Source: Imbricaverruca yamaguchii
Lineage: Eukaryota; Arthropoda; Thecostraca; Neoverrucidae
Assembly (NCBI GenBank): GCA_034440575.1
Contig: JAOTOL010001362.1
Span: forward strand, 673,501 to 737,500
Direction: 5' to 3'
DNA length: 64,000 nt
Positions 56,247 through 64,000 of this stretch are shown in pieces. Made by a program: the position numbers and the translations under genes. Numbering within the stretch: the first letter of the stretch is position 1; every line of letters begins with the position of its first letter. The notes below the pieces were generated by a model, which was given only the letters and a program-made list of their open reading frames with translations, was not told where the DNA came from and made no database searches.

Positions 56247-57990
56247 TTAGTGTCATAAGACATAAAGACATAAAAGTTTAGCGCAACTATGAGCCACAAG
56301 GGCCCTTCTTGGTTGCACTCTGTACACTCAACCAGTTGCCCACCAAATCTGTCAATCAGCCCTCCCTGTAATACTGAAAAGCAAGCCCTCTATTCTTATA
56401 ATGATTGTCTATGCTGTTTTTAAAGATGTTCAATGTGCTGCTGCTGACAATGGTTTCTGGCAGCTGGTTCCAGTGTTCTACTACCTTGTTCGTGAAGAAA
56501 GTATGTCTTAATCTTGTTCTGCTGTGGTTAAGTTTAATTTTGAACTTATGACCTCTATTTGCATCATTTCTGTTCAATTCAAACATTTCCCCAAGATATC
56601 CCCTCTCCAGACCATGGACAAATTTAAAGACCTCGGAGAGATCTCCTCTCAGCCTTCTATATCTAAGTGAAAACATATTCAATTTCTTCAATCTTCTCCT
56701 CATATGCCAGGCTGTTATACAATTAACCATCTGTGTAGCCCTCTTTTGTACTCTCTCTAAAAGCCAACAATCTTTTTCATAGCTAGGAGACCAAGCTTGG
56801 ATGCAGTATTCCAAATGTAGCCTGACATATGCACAGTAAAGCTTCCTGATGACTTCCTCACTTCTGTATGATACATTCCTATTTATTGCCCCAAGCATTC
56901 TCAGTGCCTTCTTCCTGGCTTCCTTGGTCTGTTCTGATGCCCGCAATTTTGTGTTTAGAATAACACCTAAATCCTTCTCCTGTTGAGTCACTGATAGCAC
57001 TTGGCCACCCATCAAGTATGGAGCCTTCACATGCTGCTTACCTACATGCATGAGTTTGCACTTATCAAAGTTAAATTTCATTTGCCATTCTTCGGACCAC
57101 TTCACAAGTTCGTCTAAGTCTTTTTGCAGCGAGGTATGCTCATTTTGACCTGTTATTGCCCTAAAGACCTTCAAATCATCCGCAAATTTCAAAACTTTAC
57201 CGTTTAGGCCACTTTCAATGTTATTTACAAATATAATGAACAGTAGTGGCCCAGTACTGACCCCTAGGGGACTCCACTAAGAACATTTTGCCAAGATGAC
57301 TTTGTACCATTTAGCATCGCTCTTTGCTGTCTATCTGAAAGCCACAACTCAATCCATTCTAAGATGCTACCTGCAATACCATGGGCCTGAAGCTGTATCA
57401 TTAACCGTTTATGGGGTACCTTGTCAAAGGCCTTACCAAAGTCAAGTTGTGCTACATCAACCTGATTTGCCTGATCAAATTGTTCTGTGGCGAAGTTCAA
57501 AAAGTCCAAGAGATTTGTGAGACACGATCGTCCTTTTCTAAACCCATGTTGAGTATCTTGAATAAATCTGTTTCCTTCCAGATAACTAACTATTCTATCC
57601 TTGATAATTGATTCGAGTACCTTGCAGACTAGGGATGTGAGACTTACTGGCCTATAGTTCTCAACTTTCCCTCTTTCTCCTTTCTTGAAAATAGGAACAT
57701 TTCCCCTTTTCCAATCTGTTGAAATTTCATTTTGTGAAACTGGTCTACAAAATATTATACTAAGTGGAAATTCCTTTACAGCTTCCCGCAATACCCTAGC
57801 ATAAATATCAGGTCCTGCTGCCTTGTTTGGCTTTATTTTCCTGATATGATTGTAAACAACATCACTATCAATGAAATCAACATCATTTATCCGATCACAT
57901 GTCACTGAACTATGGTGTACGGTCGGCAGATTGGTCATATCTTCCAATGTAAACACTGATTTAAACTGCTTGCTCAGCTCAACCATCTCA
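56247..57990 (-). mobile_element. 5'-truncated non-LTR retrotransposon (CR1/jockey-like LINE)
   Basis: Only the reverse transcriptase region and 3' end are present. No endonuclease domain precedes it, as expected for a 5'-truncated LINE. After the coding part, a short 3' UTR ends in TTATGTCTTTATGTCTTATG, a heptamer-type 3' repeat rather than a long poly(A), as seen in CR1/L2-like elements. A perfect 16-bp-arm hairpin lies at the 5' boundary (57998-58030). I see no clear target duplication. Confidence 0.88.
56356..57986 (-). pseudogene. Reverse transcriptase pseudogene of a non-LTR retrotransposon
   Basis: Conserved RT blocks are visible in order: IKPNKAAGPD, ENYRPVSLTS, QHGFRKGRSC, the catalytic palm motif LDFGKAFDKVPHKRL, then GVP-GSVLGP, then the second catalytic motif FADDLKVF and a C-terminal thumb-like region (LEYCIQAWSPSYEKD). 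Two lesions are seen. A TAG stop at 57264-57266 lies directly after GVP, where the family has a GVPQGS-type motif. A one-base deletion a few codons later shifts the frame before the FADD motif. The parts on either side are otherwise uninterrupted, so inactivation is fairly recent. The copy cannot make an active enzyme. Confidence 0.93.
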
Positions 57991-57997
57991 CTATCCT

Positions 57998-58030
57998 ACG
58001 AAACTACTATGTGTCACATAGTAGTTTCGT
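57998..58030. repeat. Perfect hairpin, 16-bp arms, 1-nt centre, at the LINE 5' boundary
   Basis: ACGAAACTACTATGTG (57998-58013) and its exact reverse complement (58015-58030) are separated by a single T. Position and perfection suggest formation during insertion or a young palindrome. Confidence 0.9.
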
Positions 58031-59076
58031 CGTTCATCCTTGCCTTATCATTACACCGCCTCACAAAGTCACCATCCACTTTTCCTTATTATAATCGATA
58101 ATTATATTCGATAATGTGCGGACAGAACATATCACAGTCCAATAGGATCACAGGGACGGTATTTATATCGGATTAACATCGGCAACCACCCTCCCTTATT
58201 ACACATGGGGAACACTCATCCACGCGCAGTGCACCATGCCGAGGCGCTGGCGCCAGTCTAGGGGGAGCGTCTCCCCAGAGGTCTTCACACCCACAGCTGG
58301 GCAAATCACGTGACCGCAGGTCACCACCGCACCAGGTACCACGTGACAACTGTTCGGCGCCCGGTGTGTGCTGTGTCGACACCAGCCTTGGCACGTGGCT
58401 CTCGCGGCCGTGGCGGATCCCGTGAGCGTGGGACCCGTGGCCCCGGCGGGGTCCCGTGGATACGGGACCTGTGGCTCCGGAGGGGTCCCGTGGATGTGGG
58501 ACCCGGCCCCGCGGGGGTTCCGTAAGCGTGGGATCTGGCGAGGTGCAGACCCACACGGGCGGCCAGGCGCACTTCCGGGTGACGGGTCTGAATGACGACA
58601 GTCGGCGCCGGCCTTGTACCGGTAATTCGCGACCTCTTCGTCGGGTCGCTCACGGAGGCGGCTCTTCTTGCATCATCTTCCGGCCGACCTCGATGTTTTG
58701 TGCACGCCGAGTCTCTGTGGAAAAAGCCGGCTCGTTAGACAGCGATTCAGTGCGTGCTTTTTACGCCAGTTGCCTACTTATCCACGCTAATTTGATTTTC
58801 ACTGTCCGAGTTTCTAATTCATCGCAGCAAAAACATGCATCAGCTACATGCGTGCCCACGATTAATTACGCTCAACAAAAGAACGACAACGAGATTGCAG
58901 CGAGCCACCAGGAACACTTCAGGCCGAAACGGATGCTCGAAAAGCAGCGGGCGCAAAACGCTGCCTTGTTGGCATTTCGGCGTACGGCGCGGCACGTTTT
59001 TCCTCGTCGAGCGCACATTAGGCAAATGCGGCGACAGCTGGCCGATCGCGAGGCACGCCGGGCCCCAGGAGCTCAC
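58031..59076. other. Downstream flank of the Id gene; no separate gene
   Basis: Part may be 3' UTR or intron of the minus-strand Id gene. A plus-strand open frame of 244 codons (58456-59190) has no known domain, and GTGGGACC/GTCCCGTGGA repeats at about 58425-58520 contribute to it. I see no AATAAA on the minus strand here. Confidence 0.4.
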
Positions 59077-59080
59077 CTGG
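59075..59080 (-). other. Candidate splice donor downstream of the Id stop codon
   Basis: On the minus strand GCCAG/GTGAGCT fits the donor consensus very well. It lies about 160 nt after the stop codon, so it could open a 3' UTR intron or serve an alternative exon. No acceptor is assigned. Confidence 0.35.
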
Positions 59081-59239
59081 CGTCCGGTACAGGTGCTGGA
59101 CACCCGGCGCGTCGCCGATCCTCGCGGCGATCTACATCCTGCTGGAGCGCGCGCGACAGGCGACAGGTGTGTCGATCACGTGCTGACTAGCCGGCGCCTG
59201 CAGCGGCTGCCGACGCCGGTGCTTGCGCCACCCACGCGC

Positions 59240-59551
59240 TCAGACCCCGTCCCGCTGCAGCGGCTCCCTGGCGCCGCGGCCCGCCAGCGTGTTCTGCCTC
59301 TCGCTGAGCACGGTCTGCGGTCGCGACTGGCGGGCCAGCAGGGTGTCCTCCAGGTCGCAGATGTAGTCGATGACGCACTGGATCACCTCCAGCTTGCTCA
59401 GCGGCCGGTGCTTGGGCGCGTTGGGCACCAGGTGCGTCAGCTTGGTCAGGTACATCTGCACTTCGTCCGAGTCGAAGCTGCTCTTGCGCGCCGCTTTCGC
59501 GGCCACCGACAGCTTCTCACGCTTGGGCTGCTCGCGCACCGCCGCCTTCAT
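59240..59551 (-). CDS. emc: Id/extramacrochaetae-type HLH protein (dominant-negative bHLH regulator)
   Basis: A 103-residue protein. An HLH domain occupies roughly residues 29-71: helix 1 around MYLTKLTHLVP, loop PNAPKHRP, helix 2 LSKLEVIQCVIDYICDL. This is the Id signature, especially LSKLE-IQ-VIDYI-DL. No DNA-contacting basic stretch of the bHLH type abuts helix 1 (SSFDSDEVQ lies there). As known for Id/Emc proteins, it should pair with E-protein or proneural bHLH factors in the nucleus and block E-box binding. The C-terminus has LSERQNTLAG, resembling the LTDRQTPNTL-like motif of insect Emc, and ends 14 residues later. The ATG at 59551 is the first in frame and has A at -3. The product is shorter than Drosophila Emc, which has a long Gln-rich tail, and similar to small vertebrate Ids. 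The coding part appears to be a single exon. I am confident of the family; orthology to emc is inference. Confidence 0.93.
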   Translation of the reverse strand: MKAAVREQPKREKLSVAAKAARKSSFDSDEVQMYLTKLTHLVPNAPKHRPLSKLEVIQCVIDYICDLEDTLLARQSRPQTVLSERQNTLAGRGAREPLQRDGV

Positions 59552-59850
59552 TGTCAGCTGGTGTACGGACTGGTGTGTCTCTGAACGCTCCTCCGACCTC
59601 CCGTCTACAGGTGACCTCTCGACACCTCGTCTCAGTGACGTCGGTATCGGCACCGGCTGTAGACAATTCACGTGATACCAAAATTCTCACACCATCTGCA
59701 GCGCCCCACACACACCCTGGAGCGACCTCTGGCAGACTGGCGGCCGGACCGTGGCGCCGCGGCAGCGGCAGTCAGCTGAGAGCTGCAGGTGGCGGCAGCC
59801 ACGCTGATTGGTCGGGGCCTCGACGGCGGCAGCCAATCGGCGCGGCGCAG
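59552..59850 (-). other. Probable 5' UTR of the Id gene
   Basis: The reading frame stays open for 40 codons upstream of the ATG (to 59671) but has no ATG, so it is probably leader. It contains an E-box CACGTG (59669-59674) and CAGCTG elements (about 59556 and 59772). These E-boxes could mediate feedback from bHLH factors, which is inference. Confidence 0.4.
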
Positions 59851-59966
59851 ACTCGCCGCACGGGAGAGGGAAATTTAAAACGCCAATTTGAACACCTGTG
59901 ACAAAACAGCGACAGAATTTCGAAGACGCGGTCTTTTCTGGGCGTAGTTCGTGGTTCGGTGATTGG
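59805..59966 (-). promoter_or_regulatory. Candidate Id gene promoter (TATA-like and CCAAT boxes)
   Basis: On the minus strand a TATA-like TTTTAAATTT lies at 59871-59880. CCAAT boxes occur at 59962-59966 and 59807-59811 on the minus strand and at 59833-59837 on the plus strand. A start site near 59845 would give a leader of about 290 nt. Position and spacing are typical, but only transcript data can confirm this. Confidence 0.35.
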
Positions 59967-60200
59967 TTCACTTGTTAAGGGCAGGTGCAACCCAGGAAAA
60001 GAATCAACATGAAAATGTCCGAGCACAAAGGACGCGATTAGCTCGGACGCGGCGGCGACTGTCTGCCAGGCGCGGAGGTCGTGGGAACAAAGGTGGGACC
60101 ACCGACGACGGCTCAGGTTTGGGATATGCCACCGAACGTGACCGAAAGTGATTTGGCATCCGGTGCTCCTGGACAACCGTGGGTACCGAGGCGCAAGGCC
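59967..60200. other. Upstream flank of the Id gene
   Basis: No feature recognised. Confidence 0.35.
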
Positions 60201-60390
60201 CCTGGTGCCAGTGGCGCAGCCAGGACTTTCCTAAGGGAGGGTGATGGGTAGGGACCAGAAGTGCATGAACGGAGAACGATTTTTTGGTTCGAGTGGTGAC
60301 AACGTCAAAATTTCTCATTTCATCCAGTGCATTTTTGGCTCCTGTGGGGACGAGTCCTCCCTCCACCTCGGCTGCATCTCTGCTTGGTAC
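60201..60390 (+). mobile_element. MITE family M1 (hAT-like), copy 3
   Basis: The element spans 60209-60382 (174 bp). The left end is CAGTGGCGCAGCCAGGACTT and the right end, on the minus strand, is CAGAGATGCAGCCGAGGTGG. Internal GTCAAAATTTCTCATTTCAT and CAGTGCATTTTTGG match copy 2. The flanks CCTGGTGC (60201-60208) and CTTGGTAC (60383-60390) agree at 6 of 8 positions. It sits about 350 bp upstream of the proposed start site of the Id gene. Confidence 0.82.
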
Positions 60391-61607
60391 TCGTGACTCG
60401 GCAGCGGATATCTCCATGAATTTCACATCACGGATCCGATCCTTTGTCTGGAGCGTCAATTATCCAGAGCTTGGCGTGTCCAGGCCGATAATTTGGCGCG
60501 GATCTCCCAGGATCTCCCAGGATCTCCCAGGATCTCCCAGGAGCCAAGGTGTGTTGTCGTGCAGGCGGCTCCTGCGCTTTACCTTTGCCACTGCAGACAC
60601 GTGTAGCGCCTTGCGTGCCAGCCAGCGCGGGCATTGCGAATGGCGACGATCAGCTGATAGCGGCCAGTTCCCTTTTACACACGGTTTTCCACCAGTTCTT
60701 TTTGGGGGTAGGGAGAATTTCACCTTTGTGCGGTCCAGTTCCGATAAAAAGCATACATTGCCGTTAAATACCGAAAATGTTGTCCTTTACTGCAATATTT
60801 TCCGAATACAATGTTTGAATTTCCATATAGTGACATTTTAGTGAGAAAGTTCGACAAACTCCCCTTGGGAGGCATCACCGCTGTCTCTCCTCCCCTCATA
60901 GATCCGCCAGTGTATAGCACAGCATGAATCATAGTCAGGATTTATTTATGTCTTTTTGTATAAGTCCTGCATCCTGAATGTAAGAAGAGACAAGGCCTCT
61001 ACCGAAATGCTGGCTGGGGATCCCTGGAGTCTGAACCCCACCTGGGGTAGGAGACGGCCACGACCTTGCTTCTCTGGCACAGCAATTATTCCTGCGGCCC
61101 CTGGACTGGACCCCACGTGGAAACAGAAGGCCGTGACGCCCCTGTCCCCTCCGCTTCCCTCAGTCAAACCCTATTAGATGATGGCTTGGCTAATACGTAT
61201 TTCTTAAACAAAAACATTCGGAAACAAAGGTACTGACGAGGGGAAAAGCCTCTCTAAAAAAACTCGCTCTATTCTCGTGTAATCGAAAAACCAAAGGAAA
61301 AACAATGGAAATTGCATCTTTGCGCTTCAGCGAATGAGGTTGGCGCGCTTAGGAATGGAAAGGCGGAGTATTTCTTTTTAGAGACGCAAACATAATTGTC
61401 TATGCCCAGATAGCAAACTCCATCTGCTGGCGAGTTTGAGCAATTCGGGAGCGGATCGCCCTTCGGATGTCAAATCCCGTGGACCATGCTCGATGAACTG
61501 GCGCCAAAGGAGGCTGGCACGACATCAAAGTCTGAGTAAAATGTTCGACACGAGAACGGTTTGTAAATCGGTGTGCATGCAGTCGTCGTGAGAGCTTGAC
61601 ACCCAGT
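60391..61607. other. Unique intergenic DNA
   Basis: A 10-bp tandem repeat GGATCTCCCA x 4 lies at about 60501-60541. A 4-bp periodic G/C block is otherwise absent. No gene or RNA is recognised. Confidence 0.5.
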
Positions 61608-62030
61608 ACACCTGCCACCCCTGGAGTTCCTGGTACACCTGTCACACATTGTATATCTGATACACCTGGTACACCTGCCACTCCTGGCATCCCTGGTACA
61701 CCTGGCACACATGGTATATTTGGTACACCTGGTACACCTGACACACCTGGTACACCTGACACACCTGGTACACCTGACACACCTGGTACCAGATGTACCC
61801 CTGGTACACCTGATGCATCTGGCACACCTGAGACGCATGGTACACCTTGTACACCTGGTACACCTGGTACACCTGGTACACCTGGTACACCTGGCATCTG
61901 ACCCACCTGGTATGCCTGGCACACCTGGTACACTCGGGACATCTGGCACACCTGGTATGCTCGGCACACCTGGCATGCTCGGCACACCTGGCATGCTCGG
62001 CACACCTGGCATGCTCGGCACAGCTGGCCC
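61608..62030. repeat. Minisatellite, 9-bp unit (ACCTGGTAC/ACCTGACAC), about 45 copies
   Basis: 9-mers ACCTGGTAC, ACCTGGCAC and ACCTGACAC, with diverged members on the left (CCTGGAGTTCCTGGTACACC). A longer 18-bp subunit GGCATGCTCGGCACACCT is homogenised at the right (61945-62025). Because 9 is a multiple of 3, one minus frame reads Gly-Val-Pro triplets that mimic collagen. I reject that as coding. Confidence 0.93.
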
Positions 62031-62221
62031 GCAGACTGGCAGGCCGCCCCCAGTCACGTGATCGATCACCAGACGAACGAGGCAGGTACGTTGTCTGGCC
62101 GGCCCCCGGAAGTCTAACGGTCTGCGCCGGCACTGGCGGGGTGGTCGGCGCACAATGTCGCGACACTGTGGCGACACTGGCGACAGCGCGGGGATAATGC
62201 GGCTGGCGCCGGCCGTCAGGA
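62031..62221. other. Short GC-rich spacer between arrays
   Basis: Nothing recognised. Confidence 0.35.
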
Positions 62222-64000
62222 CGGGCCGGGTACCGTCTACAGCCGCCAGGTCAGCGGACCAGGTACTGTCTACAGCCGCCGGGTCAGAGGACCAGGTACT
62301 GTCTACAGCCGCCGGGTCAGAGGACCAGGTACTGTCTACAGCCATCTGGTCAGAGGACCAGGTACTGGTCAGTGGACCAGGTACTGTCTACAGCCGCCAG
62401 GTCAGAGGACCAGGTACTGTCTACAGCCGTCAGTGGACCAGGTACTGTCTACAGCCGCCGGGTCAGAGGACCAGGTACTGTCTACAGCCGCCGGGTCAGC
62501 GGACCAGGTACTGTCTACAGCCGCCGGGTCAGTGGACCAGGTACTGTCTACAGCCGCGGTCACTGGACCAGGTACTGTCTACAGCCGCCGGGTCAGTGGA
62601 CCAGGTACCGTCTACAGCCGCCGGGTCACGAGGACCAGGTACTGTCTACAGCCGCCGGGTCAGAGGACCAGGTACTGTCTACAGCCGCCGGGTCAGAGGA
62701 CCAGGTACTGTCTACAGCCGCCGGGTCAGAGGACCAGGTACTGTCTACAGCCGCCGGGTCAGTGGACCAGGTACTGTCTACAGCCGCCGGGTCGGGACCA
62801 GTACCGTCTACAGCCGCCGGGTCATGACCAGGACCTAAGCGCCCAGAGGACCAGGTACTGTCTACAGCCGAGGACCAGGTACTGTCTGCAGCCGCCAGGT
62901 CAGAGGACCAGGTACTGTCTACAGCCGCCGGGTCAGAGGACCAGGTACTGTCTACAGCCGCCGGGTCAGAGGACCAGGTACTGTCTACAGCCGCCGGGTC
63001 AGAGGACCAGGTACTGTCTACAGCCGCCGGGTCAGAGGACCAGGTACTGTCTACAGCCGTCACTGGACCAGGTACTGTCTACAGCCGCCGGGTCAGTGGA
63101 CCAGGTACTGTCTACAGCCGCCGGGTCAGAGGACCAGGTACTGTCTACAGCCGCCGGGTCAGAGGACCAGGTACTGTCTACAGCCGCCGGGTCAGAGGAC
63201 CAGGTACTGTCTACAGCCGCCGGGTCAAGGAGGACCAGGTCAAGACTGTCTACAGCCGCCGGGTCAGAGGACCAGGTACTGTCTACAGCCGCCCGGTGGG
63301 ACCAGGTACTGTCTACAGCCGCCGGGTCAGTAGGACCAGGTACTGTCTACAGCCGCCGGGTCAGAGGACCAGGTACTGTCTACAGCCGCCGGGTCAGAGG
63401 ACCAGACCGCCGGGTCAGTGGACCAGGTACTGTCTACAGCCGCCGGGTCAGTGGACCAGGTACTGTCTACAGCCGCCGGGTCAGAGGACCAGGTACTGCT
63501 ACAGCCCGGGTCGAGAAGTCAGAGGACCAGGTACTGTCTACAGCCGCCGGGTCAGAGGACCAGGTCTGTCTACAGCCGCCGGGTCAGGGACCAGGTACTG
63601 TCTACAGCCGCCGGGTCAGAGGACCAGGTACTGTCTACAGCCGCCGGGTCAGTGGACCAGGTACTGTCTACAGCCGCCGGGTCAGAGGACCAGGTACTGT
63701 CTACAGCCGCCGGGTCAGAGGACCAGGTACTGTCTACAGCCGCCGGGTCAGTGGACCAGGTACTGTCTACAGCCGCCGGGTCAGTGGACCAGGTACTGTC
63801 TACAGCCGCCGGGTCAGAGGACCAGGTACTGTCTACAGCCGCCGGGTCAGAGGACCAGGTACTGTCTACAGCCGCCGGGTCAGAGGACCAGGTACTGTCT
63901 ACAGCCGCCGGGTCAGAGGGACCAGGTACTGTCTACAGCCGCCGGGTCAGAGGACCAGGTACTGTCTACAGCCGCCGGGTCAGTGGACCAGGTACTGTCT
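62222..64000. repeat. Minisatellite, 33-bp unit, at least 54 copies, running past the window end
   Basis: The core CAGGTACTGTCTACAGCCGC is followed by CGGGTCAGAGGAC (33-bp period, 62651 and 62684). The main variant is GTGGAC for GAGGAC. Deleted or rearranged units occur at about 62350-62450, 62560, 62790-62870, 63055, 63225-63300, 63400-63420 and 63490-63600. As 33 is a multiple of 3, 11-residue repeats (VLSTAAGSEDQ, plus; AVDSTWSSDPA, minus) persist between indels. Confidence 0.97.

Noticed and set aside
58456..59190. 244-codon plus-strand frame antisense to the Id gene's downstream region
   Set aside because: No domain, and its left part consists of short GTGGGACC-type repeats. A similar 249-codon frame overlaps it in another phase and runs antisense through the Id coding exon.
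61400..62345. Collagen-like Gly-Val-Pro triplets on the minus strand
   Set aside because: Produced by a 9-bp tandem repeat. The next frame reads Val-Tyr-Gln triplets equally well, and no collagen propeptide or C-terminal domain is present.

Overview
This is eukaryotic nuclear DNA from an animal, very probably an invertebrate. It has one recognisable protein-coding gene, three tRNA-derived SINE families, a 5'-truncated non-LTR retrotransposon, hAT-like MITEs, and an extraordinary load of tandem repeats. There are no bacterial operons, ribosome binding sites or CRISPR arrays. The gene is an Id/extramacrochaetae-type HLH protein whose C-terminus carries an SERQ..NTL motif like that of insect emc, so an arthropod is my best guess. 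A crustacean such as a barnacle would fit the GC-rich, repeat-dense DNA, but I cannot prove this from sequence alone.

Layout. 1-5.7 kb: mostly unique DNA with a 47-bp minisatellite (1.5-2.0 kb), a SINE with target-site duplication (3.77 kb) and a 72-77 bp repeat (5.1 kb). 5.7-8.0 kb: a 28-bp minisatellite of about 69 units. 9.8-13.3 kb: 60/61-bp and 26-bp minisatellites and a polypyrimidine tract. 13.4-14.7 kb: an ~800-bp interspersed repeat and a hAT-like MITE. 15.2-19 kb: 50-, 12-, 23-, ~28- and 6-bp arrays, one of them split by a MITE. 20-27 kb: palindromes, 60-, 18- and 38-bp arrays, a TGACGTCA cluster and a hAT-like MITE with an 8-bp duplication. 29-35.4 kb: 32-, 50- and 15-bp arrays and a truncated SINE. 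36-38.9 kb: two SINEs with long perfect duplications, a GA tract and a 174-bp duplication. 41-52 kb: a second, inverted copy of the ~800-bp repeat, a foldback element, another SINE, a MITE, a TA microsatellite and 7-, 20-, 24-, 32- and 38-bp arrays. 54-58 kb: SINEs and the dead LINE. 59-60 kb: the emc/Id gene (minus strand) with its probable promoter, then a MITE. 61.6-64 kb: 9-bp and 33-bp arrays, the last running off the window end.

Roughly a quarter of the window is tandem repeat made of more than twenty unrelated unit types. Most long open frames in the window are by-products of these arrays and are not genes. Apart from the Id gene and the dead reverse transcriptase I see no convincing coding sequence. 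The window is best read as the gene-poor flank of a developmental regulator, colonised by repeats. The most interesting signals are a 3' tail domain shared by SINE families with different tRNA heads, and a MITE inserted inside a minisatellite with an apparently flipped terminal hairpin.
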